A DNA stretch of 64,000 nucleotides, taken from positions 170,856,577-170,920,576 of the forward strand of contig NC_057861.1 in NCBI RefSeq assembly GCF_019393635.1, in the 5' to 3' direction. Each line of letters starts with the position of its first letter. Position 1 is the stretch's first letter. Both the position numbers and the translations under genes were made by a program. Origin of the DNA: Dromiciops gliroides. Lineage: Eukaryota > Chordata > Mammalia > Microbiotheria > Microbiotheriidae. The notes beneath the pieces are model-generated. The model was not told the DNA's origin. It made no database searches and worked only from the letters and a program-made list of their open reading frames with translations. Shown here one piece after another: positions 23,669 through 36,045 of this stretch.

Positions 23669-24422
23669 TCAGGTTCTTTATTTATGGGCCTTTTTTTTAT
23701 TCTTCCCCTTTCCTTATAAATTTAAAGCTTTTATAAAAAATAGATTTCCAAAACTCTAGGCAAATTATTATTTCTTTTATGATACTTTATCACTAGCCAA
23801 GTACAACCCTTTCACATATTTCAGCCATATTATCTCTGCAAATTTGATTTCTACCAGTGAATGAGGATCCTCATATATCTTAGCCCCTTGGATTGCAATA
23901 GTCCTGAGAAACTAAGGTTTCTTTCTTGACTTGGCCTTTGGTCTATACTTGTTCAGATGTTGCTTCATTCCCCACTCCTAATTCCCAAGATTTGTTTACC
24001 TCCTAACCACAGTGATCTAGTCATATTTTGATCACCTGTGGAAATGATCACCTTTTTCACTTGATTCTGTTCAAATCATACATTTAATGATCAAACCTCA
24101 CTGGCTACAGTTTACTCAGATGTAAAATGAAGGTATTAGTATAAATAACATGTAAGTTCTCTTCCACATTTATATCTGAGTCTTGAGCCTGTAAGAATAC
24201 CCTACTCTCTCATTATCATCCAAATGAAAACAGCTGAAAGCATTTTAGAGAAGAAAGTTAGAGTAACTAAATTATTGCTACGTGAATAAGAGCTTCAGTG
24301 GGGAATCCTAAAATAAAATTGGAGATTCACTTCCATATTTTTAACTAGTAATAATTCATCGAAGTCCCTTCATACCCTAAAATCTATGATACCAAAAGGA
24401 AAATCCTTTAAGGAGAATCTTT

Positions 24423-24423
<1 letters not shown>

Positions 24424-24470
<47 letters not shown>
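24424..24470. repeat. (CA)n microsatellite
   Basis: About 21 nearly pure CA units. Confidence 0.97.
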
Positions 24471-24989
24471 AATTGAAATAATGGTTCCTTTACTTGTGAA
24501 GATTCAAAGGAACTATACAATTAAGTAAAAACATTCCTACTCTGATATATATTGTTTTCTGTATGTATACATGTGTCTTATATACCCATACGAAATCATA
24601 TATAGGCATATATCATATATGGAGGCTAACATGCATACATAGTAGATAAATTCCACTGTATGCTCTTTAAAAAAACAATAACCAAATGCCCTTTACTCCC
24701 TACAAAATGTAACAGAGTTCCTGTTTATATATCTAGTCACCATGAATATGTAAGATTTTTAACTTTCTATATGAAAATACTATAAATATGCATATACAAT
24801 TTACATATACTTTCTATGTATAAACATAAAACATCAATAGGCAAACAAACAAACATTATTAAAATGATGGAAAACAAATAGACATTTTGGGGAGTCAAAT
24901 GTGCTTTAAGTTGCTGATGCGGAAATCATATACATAGAGCTCATATGTTGATTCTGGTAAAAAAAAAAAGACAATAGATGGGTGCACTT

Positions 24990-25095
24990 AGAATCATAGG
25001 TCAAGAGCTGTCAGAGACCTTCTAGATAATAAGTATCAGAAGTGTGATTTGAATCCAGGTTCTTGAGTTAATGTTCTTTTCACCCTACCATGTTG
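24990..25095. mobile_element. old tRNA/CORE-SINE remnant
   Basis: GAATCATAGGTCAAGAGCTG … GTGATTTGAATCCAGGTTCT … CACCCTACCATG is a degraded MIR/Ther-like element. Confidence 0.5.
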
Positions 25096-25421
25096 ATATT
25101 TTGTCCTGCCAATTATGTCACCGAAACAAAGTGAAAAATAATAATAATGATCACCTACTTGAATCTAATTCCACAATTAATATAGATATCTAAATTTCAA
25201 AATCTATGAGAACTGAACATCTATCCAAATAAATAAGAATTCAAATACTTTAGCCAGTTAATTATGGTGACAAAATGTACATGAATGAGTTCATCTGAAC
25301 TAGAAATAGACACCATCCCGTTATGTAAAATACATAGCAATTGAAAAAAAAATCATTGGAATGATAGCCCTTCAATTAACAAAATATTAACTTTTTGATT
25401 AGAGGCAGGGGAAAACAAAGT

Positions 25422-25476
25422 TGCGTGCGTGCGTGTGTGTGTGTGTGCATGTGTGTGTGTGCACATGCACAGTGCA
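25422..25476. repeat. (GT)n microsatellite with CG-containing units
   Basis: GTGCGTGCGTGCG start, then GT units and a GCACATGCACAGTGCAC palindromic end. Produces spurious Cys-Val and His-Thr frames on the two strands. Confidence 0.93.
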
Positions 25477-25489
25477 CAGAGTATATATT

Positions 25490-27580
25490 GAGGGGTGGGG
25501 AAAGGTGGGGAAGAAAGGATGTATACATGTTAAGATGGAGGGCTTGTGACCATGAACTGATAAAAGCATATACCAGAACACATAGACCTTTCATTTTTAC
25601 AAAAGTGTAGTTTTTTCGGTCGTAAAATATTCAATGTTCTTAAGATTAAATATCTGAATATTGCTTCTGAAAGAACAGCTGTCAACTTAAATCTAAAGTC
25701 TAGTTTGTTTATCGGCTGTATTTTATATCCTTTAGAAAACGACAGCAAATGGCAATAAAATCATTGTAAGTATTCTACTGGGGAATATAAATGCCCTTTG
25801 GTTACATTGTACATATCTTTATACATAATTCCAGTTTATTTTCCCTGGAATTATGTTAAATATGTAAAAAGCCTTTTCTTATAAAGGTAAAAATGCTAGA
25901 TGTTTCCAAGTTGTAATTTACCATTAGTGTCAAAATTGCTTCAGAAAATAAGCTCCTCTCACTGTTTCATTCTTTTTAAGTGTCATTCAGAATATACTCT
26001 AGGATATTGCACTCTAAATAAACTTATGTGATTTTATTAACTTTTTCAGAAAAAAAATAAATAAAATGTATAACATATGGGGCATATACATGCATGCATT
26101 TATATACATACATACACACATAAAACATACATACAGAAAGTAAGCAAAGCAGGACAAATTCATCTAAGAAGTAAAAATTAGACAAATTGTTGCACTTTTT
26201 GACTTCTTGAAGAAAGATACACTAATGTGTATGCACAAATACATACATACATACATAATTACTTAATATAATATTATGGTTTCTAGGGATCATAATAAGA
26301 ATGTTTTTGCTTATTTCTTTCAGGAGTTAGTGACTTATCTTTGCCCTTTTAATAAGAAATCAATGCTAGTCAGCCCCGTCAGCAGAATTTATGATAAAAA
26401 TCACTGACTAGTGTTATCACACCATGTTCTGAAAATACTTATCTTCAGTATTAACCACTGGATGCATGGATTTCAAATACATTTATAATGTTTAAACCCA
26501 GTAATTTCCCATATATGAGAATAATGTAAGATTAATGAATAAAGGCATGAAGAATGATTTAGCATTTTGAAGGTCATTTCAGGGGAAACGAGCTTCCAAA
26601 ATTCAGTGCAATAAAAAATATATATGATAGGTAAAAATGAAAATGTGTTTTTATTGAAGGTGAACCCTCCAGTCTTTACTGGCTTTGTGATAAAATTTCT
26701 CTACTAAGCTTCACCTCTATATTTTTTATGTTAGACATTTAAAAATTCTTTTTAGTTAACATTTCAAGGCAATTTATTTATGTCACACTGTACTTAATGT
26801 ACCTTTTAAAACATTCCCTATATCCCACAGTTCTGGAAAATGTTTACCATATTTTAAGAATTTTTGTTTTTCATAACAATATTGTCATATTTTAGGAAAA
26901 TATCCAGAATAATTTCTCTCTGCTTCTCAAAAAATCAAGAAATGATGGGCTGCAAAGATCTTTAGATCTTTAAAAATACATTGAAAAATGTGGTTTAGAT
27001 GCTACATGTTCATTTTAATATGTCAACTTTTTAATATAATTGGTTCTTTCCTGCTTTTTGAATTTAATTATTTGTTAGTATTTTGAAAAAAATATAGTAA
27101 ATGCTCTTAAGAAAGCTTCCCATATGTCAAAATCAGGGGTTCAGTATTCTTTTTTTGGGTGACTTGGACCCATATGGCCATTGGTGAAGTCTGTGGAACC
27201 TTTCGCAGAATAATGTTCTTAAACGTAAAAAAAAAAAAAAAAACAACCAAAAGATTAAAAGGGAAAGATATTCTATGGAAATATAGTTATCTAACTAAAA
27301 AATAAAAACACACTCACAGATCTCAGGTTAACAACTCTTTGTTGAAGTAATTTACAATTTTGAATATACAGCATATTGAAAATGCAGTATTTTATAATAC
27401 TGGAAATATACTCCTTATATAAATGGGCAAAATCTAAAAATATTTCTAAAGCTATATTAGTCATCTTACTGCAGGTTATAGTAGAGAAGAAAAAAAAACC
27501 TAGTTTGTTTCTAGAGAAACTAAAGCAAAACTTTATTAAATTCCATTTAATCAGGAATGTGAAAATGACAGATCCCCTTT
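25490..27580. other. AT-rich repeat-poor DNA
   Basis: No gene or clear transposon recognised, apart from short CATA repeats near 26090-26130 and 26245-26262. Stretches such as 26300-26620 have no repeat signature and could be unique conserved non-coding sequence. Confidence 0.35.
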
Positions 27581-27584
<4 letters not shown>

Positions 27585-27662
<78 letters not shown>

Positions 27663-27763
27663 GGAAGGAAGGAAGGAAGGAAGGAAGGAAGGAAGGAAGG
27701 AAGGAAGGAAGGAAGGAAGGAAGGAAGGAAGAAAGAAAGAAAGAAAGAAAGAAGAAGAAAGAA

Positions 27764-27843
<80 letters not shown>

Positions 27844-27854
27844 GAAGAAAGAAA
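27585..27854. repeat. compound polypurine microsatellite (GA)n-(GGAA)n-(GAAA)n
   Basis: (GA)n 27585-27655, (GGAA)n 27656-27730 and (GAAA)n with GAAGAA interruptions 27731-27854: 270 bp of purines on one strand. The two long open frames across it are simple-repeat artefacts. Confidence 0.97.
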
Positions 27855-27859
27855 CTACC

Positions 27860-29640
27860 ACCAACAGCAGCAATATCTAAAATATACTGAAAAATATATA
27901 ACCAATAACATCTGTTTTAGTTAATTCTATACCTGGTATTCATGTTAGTCCCTCTATCAGTTTATTATCTTTATTTAAAGGAAAAACTAAGTTAATGTCA
28001 AAGAATGTCTCCCTCCAAAAAAGACTAGTAATTCATACTAAAATGTACAAAATACATCAAAAATTGACCTGAAGAAGGAATCTACCTGACCAATTTAGAA
28101 GCAAACAACTCTTGGAGCAAAATCCTATCATAGGGACTAAGCATTCTTGGAAAAAAACACCATGAAAAAACTTATATGTTCAGTTCTGAAGAATATTTAC
28201 AGAATTCCAACTCAATTCACCACTTGATTTTTTTTAAAGGTTAAGCTTCAATATAACTTAAATGAGCCTTTCCTGTGTACTTAGGTTGTCTAGCTAGTGC
28301 AGCAGAGATATAGTAATGTGCATAAGTGATTTCTGGATAATGTTTTATAAGGGATTATATTAATTCCTGTTATAATTTGTTCATTTAAATATTCATATAG
28401 CTTTGGGATAAAATAATCACCTTAGATATTTTAGCTGGTAGTAGTTAATCATTGTCAGTGAAGGAAGGAAGCAAACCAACAATAAAACAATGAGAGGAAG
28501 AGAAAGAAAAATATTAAAACTTATCTATAAAACTAGAAGTTAAATGTAACTTTCACAAACTGTAAAAACTTGGTTAATACCAGCAAGACAAAATAAGTAC
28601 GTTAGTGATCTTTTGTTGTACTTTCCCCAGCAGCCATTTCAGATGATATTTCTGCTTCTGTGTTGTTTAATGTATATATTTCTTATAATACATGGACCAA
28701 TAAGTAGAACAGATGCAGTTAAAGGATGCCATTTCATGGAAATGCTGTGCAGAAAACAAAATGTTCTATGTTTGAGGAATGAAAATGTAGCTATTGGTAT
28801 TTTTCCCCTTTTCCTTTCATTCTCAAGTATGAACTAATTTATCAATATAAGTTTTAAAAATATCTATACAGAATACAACCACAAGTATAATTGAGGTTTC
28901 AATTAATATCACAGGTATTTGCAAAAGAGGAAATCAAAAGCTAAGCATTTTAAGTGCCTTTACAAAGAGACTAATTAATAAGTGGGAAGACAAAATTTAT
29001 CAAAAAACTATTTGAGAAAGAATCAATGAATTTCCTTCTTGAAATTTTGAAGAATAAGCATGATACTTGTACTAGAGACCATTTTTGAGAAGTACTTATT
29101 TTTGTTATATTTTCTTATTGTCTACAATTATACCTAAGTTTCATGCTATTATGCAAAAATAAACATGGATACATTCCTCATTGTAAATGAGTTTGCCATT
29201 TATAGCTTGTACAAGAAGATAGTATTTGTCTATATTAATAAGGAATAGTGAAATTATATATATATACACATAATTTTATATATACACATATACATATATG
29301 GTATAAATCAAAATACATATATATTAGAATTCAACTAACATCATTATAACAAGTGCTTATGGGACAAGGAATATAATATTTTTCCATTATATCTTTGCAA
29401 ACTAGTTTGGAATCAATTTTCTAGCTTATCGGTGAAGATGTCAAGAATCCCAGGGTCCTAGTTATCTTTGTCCTTTTCTCCTTAAACTGTCACTATTCAG
29501 AGAGTAAGTTTCATGGACAAGAGATGAGAGAGTTGTAACTATATTATATCTTGACATCACATTATATTTCAGACATTCATTTTCTCTTTTCTTCTCCTGC
29601 TGCTTCATATTACCAGAGCACTTAACAATCACTAATTGGT
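27860..29640. other. AT-rich repeat-poor DNA
   Basis: No gene and no recognised transposon. A TA-rich patch sits at 29255-29330. Confidence 0.35.
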
Positions 29641-29654
29641 TAACATGTTATTTA

Positions 29655-29880
29655 GGTAAGTATTAATATTCTCATTTTGCAGACAAGGAAGCAGACATCC
29701 CGCTGTGTATCTCCTGGCCACGGGTAAGGAGATCTTCAGATGGGAGATACAAAGTAGGTGAGCCTAGCCCCTAGAGACCGAATGACTTGCCTACAGCCAC
29801 AAAGCAAGTAAGTAGCAGAACCTAGATTAGATCGCAAAGTTCCTGACTCTCAGTTCTGTGCCCAGACCACCAGGCAAACC
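29655..29880 (-). mobile_element. old MIR-type CORE-SINE, reversed
   Basis: CTCATTTTGCAGACAAGGAAG, GAATGACTTGCCTACAGCCAC, AAGCAAGTAAGTAGCAGAACC and TTCCTGACTCTCAGTTCTGTG are reversed MIR blocks in order. About 70 bp of unrelated sequence separates the first and second blocks. Confidence 0.65.
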
Positions 29881-30856
29881 TGCCTCTGATGACAGAAACT
29901 TGTTTTCCCATTCCACTCCAATTAAAGCTCCAAGGACTTTCTTAATTGGGAGTGATGCACTGGGATCAGAGAGCTTATTTGTGACTTTATGAAGCTGAGC
30001 CAATGCTGCCTGTGTTTCTAGGTTTTGTGATATAGTGAAAACTTTAGAAACTTCTGTTCAGAGAAAATGCATCACGACAGCTGTACTCTTCTAACAAAGA
30101 AAGGAGCTATATACCTCCATAGAATGCCCTGCTAATTCACCAAGCCCAGAGAGATGGAGGAAAAGGTAAACTGGGAAAGGAATGAATAATTTGGCAGATC
30201 AATGACCAGACTTAACATTTCAGAAGCTGAGTCAGGAACTGTTTCACTAAGTTTTCTTGTTCATCTACCAGTTAGCTTTCTAAACCGAGGATTTTGTGAG
30301 TGTAAATCAAATTGCAAAAAGTCCCATTATCTTTCAGGGTGGGTTTTTTGGTGGTGTTGTTTTTTGGTTTTGTTTTTTCTTTTATCAAAAAAAGAAAAAT
30401 GGTTCCTAACAGCTATTATTTCAAAGCCCATTCTCCAGAAATGTTCTATTTCAAAGACAGCAACTACTTTCTCCATGTTTTCCCTGGCAAAATCATCACT
30501 CACCAAAATTAAGGTGGGGAAAAGAACTCTCCCAAAATTTCTAATCTGGGTTGGTGAAATTTTGCTAAAGAAGGGAAAAAATAACCCAGAATATGTCTTT
30601 CTCTGTATTCAGGAGAGGCCCACTGCCCTTCTACCCTGAAGGAGACACAAAAAATGGTAAAGTAGGTTAAGGACAAAAATGTCTGATATCCACCAGCTAC
30701 TATGAAACTTTCTAGATGAGAATGCTGGTTTGAAGTGTCATCCAGGTAGTGATTATCTACCCTATCCTGTAATATATGCCTGGGATTTCTTTTATAGTTG
30801 GCACGCATACTGTATCTAATGTTTAGTTCAAGACAGGTATGTCTAATCCTGTATAA

Positions 30857-31110
30857 GGACAGCTAGGTGGTATAGTAGATAGAATGGTGGGCCTGGAGGC
30901 AAGAAGAATCATCTTCTTAAGTTCAAATCTGGCCTTGGACATGTATTATCTGTATTTCCCTAGACAAGTCACTTAACCTTGTTTGCTTCAGTTTCCTCAT
31001 CTGTAAAATTACCTAGAGAAGAAAAAGAGAAACTATTCCACCATCTCTTCCAAGAAAACCCCAAACGGGATCACGAAGAATCATACACAGCTGAAAATGA
31101 CTGAGCAAAA
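30857..31110 (+). mobile_element. Mar1-type CORE-SINE
   Basis: GGACAGCTAGGTGGTATAG head, CAGTTTCCTCATCTGTAAAAT core and the Mar1-specific end (AAAACCCCAAACGGGATCAC … GAAAATGACTGAGC). Confidence 0.85.
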
Positions 31111-31114
31111 ATAC

Positions 31115-33160
31115 TAAATATCATATTTATCATAAACACATTGACAGACTCTCTCTAGTGCAGATGAGAGAGCATAAACGCACAAAGTACCTGCAAACCA
31201 GGGAAGAAAAAGGGTGCTGTGGAATAGGGGCATGATTTTATTTTTAGAAAGAGAAAGTTTGGGCACACCAAAGAGATATTTTGCCTTGAACAACCTACTG
31301 GAAAGTTGGTTGACCTCTGCCTTCCAGAAGAACAGATATTCATTTGCGAAGCAATTAATATCCAAGACAATATAATCAAGTGACTGATATATAATAAGGG
31401 AAAGGTAAAAAAAAAGTGTGTGGGGGGGGAGAAAGCAGTGTGGTTCAAGGAAGGCTTCAAGGAGTAGGTAAGGATAGAATGTTGGGTAGAATACAACTTT
31501 TGACCTCTTTAATATGTGGTATTAAGGTTATATATACTGTTGAATTTGCAAAAGAGGAAAACCCCAATCTAATATTTGCTTCATTTACAACTTGGCACAA
31601 GACTTTCAAATGCCAGTGTACCTTTATGCAGGTTCAGTTTCTCCACATCTGTTGTTCAGGATAATGACATAGCAGGCAGGGAAACCATCAGATAACACAA
31701 TAGAACTGTTGCCTCACACCTCACTAATCTGACCAGAGACGGATATAATTTATTTTAGGTATAGTTAATATTGGTTTTCTATTTTTTTAAAAAACAAATG
31801 TTTATAGGTTAACATAATTCAATTGAACATGATGCAGAATGTCATGCAATTTTTAGAGCACCTTTCTCTTAAAGAGCTCAAGTACAAATCAATAGAATGA
31901 GACAAATGACTAAACCAAGTTTACTGAACAAAGAAAAGGTGATTTTGGAAACCTCAACAATTGCAGTACCCAAGAGACAACATTGTCATTTGCTCAAGCT
32001 TCTTATTGAAGCTCCAGGGACATATAGGTTAAAGTTCTTATTTTTTCTAAAGATGTTTGTGTGGTTATTTTAAGAGAGTTGTATATACGCCTGGCATACT
32101 CTCTAATGTAATTTCAGCACATGTTGTGCACACGTATTTGAGCACAAGCCTATACAACTTAAAGAACAAAGTTAGTTGGTCTGGTTATTTTCTTTTTAGA
32201 ATTCTCTAAAGAAAGTTTTTTTTCCCAGAAAGACCTAAGGAGAAAGGTTAAGAAACAAGTGGTTGATCCTAATTCTAAAATGTGTTATTTTTGCATTGGC
32301 TCTAGAGACACTCTCTGCCTATCCATTACGCTGTTCCAGATACCTGCAATTTCCTTTGGCAGGGAACTATTTTTTGTCATAACCAAGCAGCCAACAACCA
32401 TTTGTTTGTGGTTGCAAAGGAGAGATTTTCATTTGTTTGCATTTTTCCCAGGTTGTGTAAACTGTGTATAGAAAGCCACTTACATAATGTGGGGGATTGG
32501 TTAATCTTTTAAAAGAAATGAAGGAAAAATGCATACCTATAAGACAGAGTTCAAGCTTAATCTAATATTTCAAGTATAATATTTGGAAGCTAGTTGTTTA
32601 AAGTGTAGCATGAACAATTTTCCTTAATCTTGCAATAACTTGTGCATTTGTGATCTCACAGAGCTCACAGTGAGTACTGATCACTGATATCTCACTCCCT
32701 CCAATAGTATCATAAACCATCCATGTCTTCTCACTCTGTGTAATTTCTGGTTATGTTTTATCATAAATCCTCCAAAGGGGTTGGGGGCGTGCTCTCCACT
32801 GCGCTAGGGATTTTCCTCTAAATCTCTTGAGATAACATGGAATGGACATCATGGAGTGGAGCAGAACAAGTCTTCTTAAACTTTTTCCACTTGCAACCCC
32901 TTTTTGCCTGATCAATTTTTACAGAGTACAGGGTATATAGGTAAATAAAATAAGTATACATAGTATTTTATTGTTGCCAAATTTTTATGACCCCCACATT
33001 CAGTTACACAATCCCATGTGGGGTCACAACCCAGGGTTTAAGAAGCTTTCATGTAGAAGAGGTGTCCAAAAGTTATCCTTTGCTTTCTCTATATGACTGG
33101 CTCACCTCCTTTTCCTAGCATACTTCCCCCCCCCCCTCCAATAATGTCTTGAACATAGTA
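31115..33160. other. repeat-poor non-coding DNA
   Basis: Mostly unique-looking sequence. No exon with good splice sites was found. Open frames at 31155-31664 and 32259-32471 carry no recognisable motif. A C-homopolymer lies at 33127-33137. Confidence 0.35.
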
Positions 33161-33829
33161 GAAGAGTAGACAAACAACTGACCTTGGAGTTAGGAAAACC
33201 TGGATTTAAGTCTCAACTCTAACACATGCTATGTGAACTGAAAAAAAAAATCAAGTAAGCTCTCAGAGCTCTAGAACAATGCCTATCTACACTGTTAAAA
33301 GAAGTCCCTCTTAGGAGCTCTCTATATCCATGAGATCTACTGGAAAACAACAACCTTAATAAGAAACATGAACAATATTTCTCCAGGGCATTCTGACATA
33401 CTATGATGACATGTTGTGTTTGGAAAGAGAGAAGGGAAGGAAAATTCTAATCCTTGAATGTGTATGTCTGATACATAGGATATACTTAATAAATCCTTAC
33501 TGGCTGATCATTGTTTTATCAATTTATTTTATTGTTAAATTATTTGCATAAATGTAAGGCCAAGGAGTCCCATGTTCTATGTAACCCAGTTTTTATTTCC
33601 TTGTCTTCCTTATTTCTACCTCCCTCTAGAAATATAATTCCCTGCAACTTTCTGTTAGTAATAATGTTTTAGCATCCATGATGACACAATGGAATATAAC
33701 TGTGTTTTTGAAAATAGAGTCTAGAGTCAGACTGTCTCTCTGTATTAATGACTTTGGTCTTTTGAAGGGAGAACACAGCTCCTTATTTTGTGTGGCAAGT
33801 ATCTTTTTGATGAGATTATTTCATTTCAG

Positions 33830-33955
33830 TTCAATTCAATAAGAATTTATTGCTTGCCTACTGTGTTCCATGCTCAGTGCTGGCTATGCAAAGACAAAAA
33901 TAAAATAATTCTTGCCCTCTAAGAGCCTACATTCTACTGGTTCAATATATATGCA
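33830..33955 (-). mobile_element. ancient CORE/L2-type fragment
   Basis: AAGAATTTATTGCTTGCCTACTGTG … CAGTGCTGGCTATGCAAAGAC … CTTGCCCTCTAAGAGCC. Confidence 0.6.
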
Positions 33956-34155
33956 GAGATAGCCTTTTTATAATAATGTTTTCTCTGCTTTTTTCAATAA
34001 ATTACATTTATTTCTGAGAAAATTTTTTTAAAACCACAGGTACTCCTTTATTTATGCTAAAACTTTAATGGTTAATGGTTATTAATTATGGCACCCTTCC
34101 CTTTAGGGACTGTTTACAGAATCACACCCAGTGAGTGACAATGGGGACAGGGTTT

Positions 34156-34178
34156 TTGTTGTTGTTATTTGTTTGTTT

Positions 34179-34209
<31 letters not shown>
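34156..34209. repeat. (GTT)n microsatellite
   Basis: Interrupted GTT units; the pure run is 34180-34209. It lies ~275 bp from the exon, on its downstream (intronic) side. Confidence 0.93.
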
Positions 34210-34484
34210 CATTGAGGCTACCTGACTTCTGTTCCTGCCCTTCTTTTGGGTGGTTAATTTCACTGACTCAAGTTTTTCCCTGTTCTAAACTTCAGATTCT
34301 CCATCAATAAAATGAAAATGATACCTTCATTCACCTCCACATACCATGAAGAAAACCATCATGAAAGGGTTATGAAAGTCCTTTCAGACAGGTAGCATTG
34401 TATCTGTGTACACATATAGGCATTCATAGATACATACACATAAATATACACCATGTTTCCATTAAGATTTTCTTGTCTACCTAC

Positions 34485-34691
34485 CTCAACAATGGCACCA
34501 TCAGGCAGTCTGAGGAAATGTCGGTACAGCTCTTGGAAGCCACTGGGATAAGTGGTACGTATAGACACATGAGAAATAATGCCTTCTGGACCAGCTGCAC
34601 ATGCAGTGATTTCATCTTGATGCTGGAGGTCACAGCTGGGCACACCGGACTTGCTATCATGGTTTTTCCAGATGTAATCATACACTGCCAC
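34485..34691 (-). CDS. internal coding exon, 69 codons, protein not identified
   Basis: On the minus strand a pyrimidine-rich tract ending in CACTAG is followed by 207 nt of open frame, then GAG and the donor GTAGGTAG. The exon is exactly 69 codons and phase 0 at both ends. The peptide begins VAVYDYIWKNHDSKSG and ends RLPDGAIVE. It has three cysteines (positions 20, 31 and a neighbouring small-residue patch CAAGPEG), aromatic residues near the start (YDYIW), and the turn motifs YPSG and LPDG, which would suit a beta-rich extracellular or repeat-type fold. No simple repeat or transposon overlaps it and the composition is protein-like, unlike the surrounding frames. The frame continues open past the donor for ~30 codons of low-complexity sequence, which I exclude. 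I do not recognise the family and name no gene. I found no partner exon with equal support, so this gene must have long introns or be at one end here. Alternative: an exon of a decayed gene, though the frame is intact. Confidence 0.62.
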
Positions 34692-34734
34692 CTAGTGAGA
34701 TAGACAGCCCCCCCACCATCCCCCACACCCCCCA

Positions 34735-34790
34735 TACATGCATACACACACACACACATACACACACAAAAGAGAGAGAGAAAGAAAAAA
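34735..34790. repeat. (CA)n(GA)n microsatellite
   Basis: ACACACACACACACACATACAC, then AGAGAGAGAGA, about 45 bp upstream of the minus-strand exon's acceptor. With the adjoining C-rich run (34708-34732), it makes the intron end unusually repetitive. Confidence 0.9.
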
Positions 34791-34799
34791 AATTAATTA

Positions 34800-35890
34800 A
34801 CTTCTGGCAAGAGCGTAACCGATTTTAAATGATTTTACAATAAATCTGAAGTCTCTGCCATCTGCAGTGCCTGCACTCCGTTCCGCTGCATATTTTTATG
34901 ACATACATCTAAATAGTGAAGATAGAGAAATCCCTGGTGTGGATTCCATAAAGTTAATTCTGCACAGATGAAGCTGTAATTGGCTCCCATATTAACCAAA
35001 AGTAGGAAGATCAAGCAGGGTATGACAATGACAATGTTGATTAAAAAAAATGCTTACTGATAGTTTTGTGAATGAGTGTTTGTGCTTCCCCATCCTGTCC
35101 TCTTCTTTCCCACCAACAGTGATCAGTCAGCGACATTTGGCATCATAACCTTTTGATTCTCACCAAGTATTAATATCTGTGGCACCTTAAGAGACGTATT
35201 TTGCCACCATGCACACAGCAAGAATTTGTACACGCTTGACATACTTACCTAGTTCCTTTCCCCCCTCACAGAGTACAGAGATTCTCCAATCCTATCCCAA
35301 CCCCTCCCACGCCCACCCCACCATCCCCTTTGCCAAGCTCTATCCCACTTTTCACTCTAGAAAGATTGTGATTTCTGGTTGGAATGCTTAGGTATTTAGT
35401 TCCAAATCCTCATACAGGACCACAGACTATTGTGGCCAATGCATAAATAATAATTGGATGTATATACATCCTAAAAACCTTTTTTTCCTGTTCCTAGGAA
35501 ACAAGGTTTCCAGAACATATAAGCTTGAAGTCCAATTAACTGCCTACTATATAGAAAACAGAGACATGCTGATGAAATGGATAGAGAACCTACCTCAGAA
35601 ACAGGGAGTCCTGGGTCCAAGTTCCATCTCTGCTACACTTGGTAAGTCACTTAATTTCTCAGGGATCTAGGAAATTTTTTAAGACTACAACTTGCAAAGA
35701 AGGTACATTGGTAGAAGAAATTTACCCATCTGAGAGTCCCTTGTATTAGTGAAATCACAGGTCAACTTTCTATACCTAACCTATTTATAATATGTTCCAC
35801 TATCTTCTGGGAATACAAAGACAAAAGAAAAAACAATTTTCTTTGTGGCTAGCACAGTCATGACAGGCATTGACCTTCCTAGATTATCTT
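34800..35890. other. intron sequence on the upstream side of the exon
   Basis: No repeat recognised in most of it, apart from small CORE-like pieces near 35520-35660 (AACTGCCTACTATATAG and GTCCTGGGTCCAAGTTC). No second exon was found. Confidence 0.3.
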
Positions 35891-35894
35891 CAGT

Positions 35895-36045
35895 GGTGAC
35901 CTGGTAGTCATAGTGCCTACCTCTGAAGCTTATTACCTCTGTGACTTCACTTCCCTAGAACCCGGTTTCCCCATCTCTAAAATAAGGGGCTTGGACTCAA
36001 TGATCTCTGAGATCCATTTTAGAGCTAGATCCTCTCATCCTCTGA
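35895..36045 (+). mobile_element. old CORE-SINE remnant
   Basis: ACCTCTGTGACTTCACTTCC, CGGTTTCCCCATCTCTAAAAT and GGACTCAATGATCTCTGAG match the MIR/Ther relative at 14998-15185. Confidence 0.6.

Noticed and set aside
23319..23680. Repeated short units considered as a CRISPR-like or satellite array
   Set aside because: It is a tetranucleotide microsatellite with no unique spacers, in vertebrate DNA.
25395..25610. Overlapping Cys/Val-rich and His/Thr-rich frames on both strands
   Set aside because: Produced by the GT/CA repeat at 25422-25476.
27376..27924. 182-codon open frame rich in Arg/Glu/Lys
   Set aside because: Almost entirely translation of the GA/GGAA/GAAA microsatellite; the antisense frame is equally long and equally simple.
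30202..30808. 145-codon plus frame overlapped by a 99-codon minus frame
   Set aside because: No start context, splice signals or domain; the composition matches non-coding AT-rich DNA with T and A runs.
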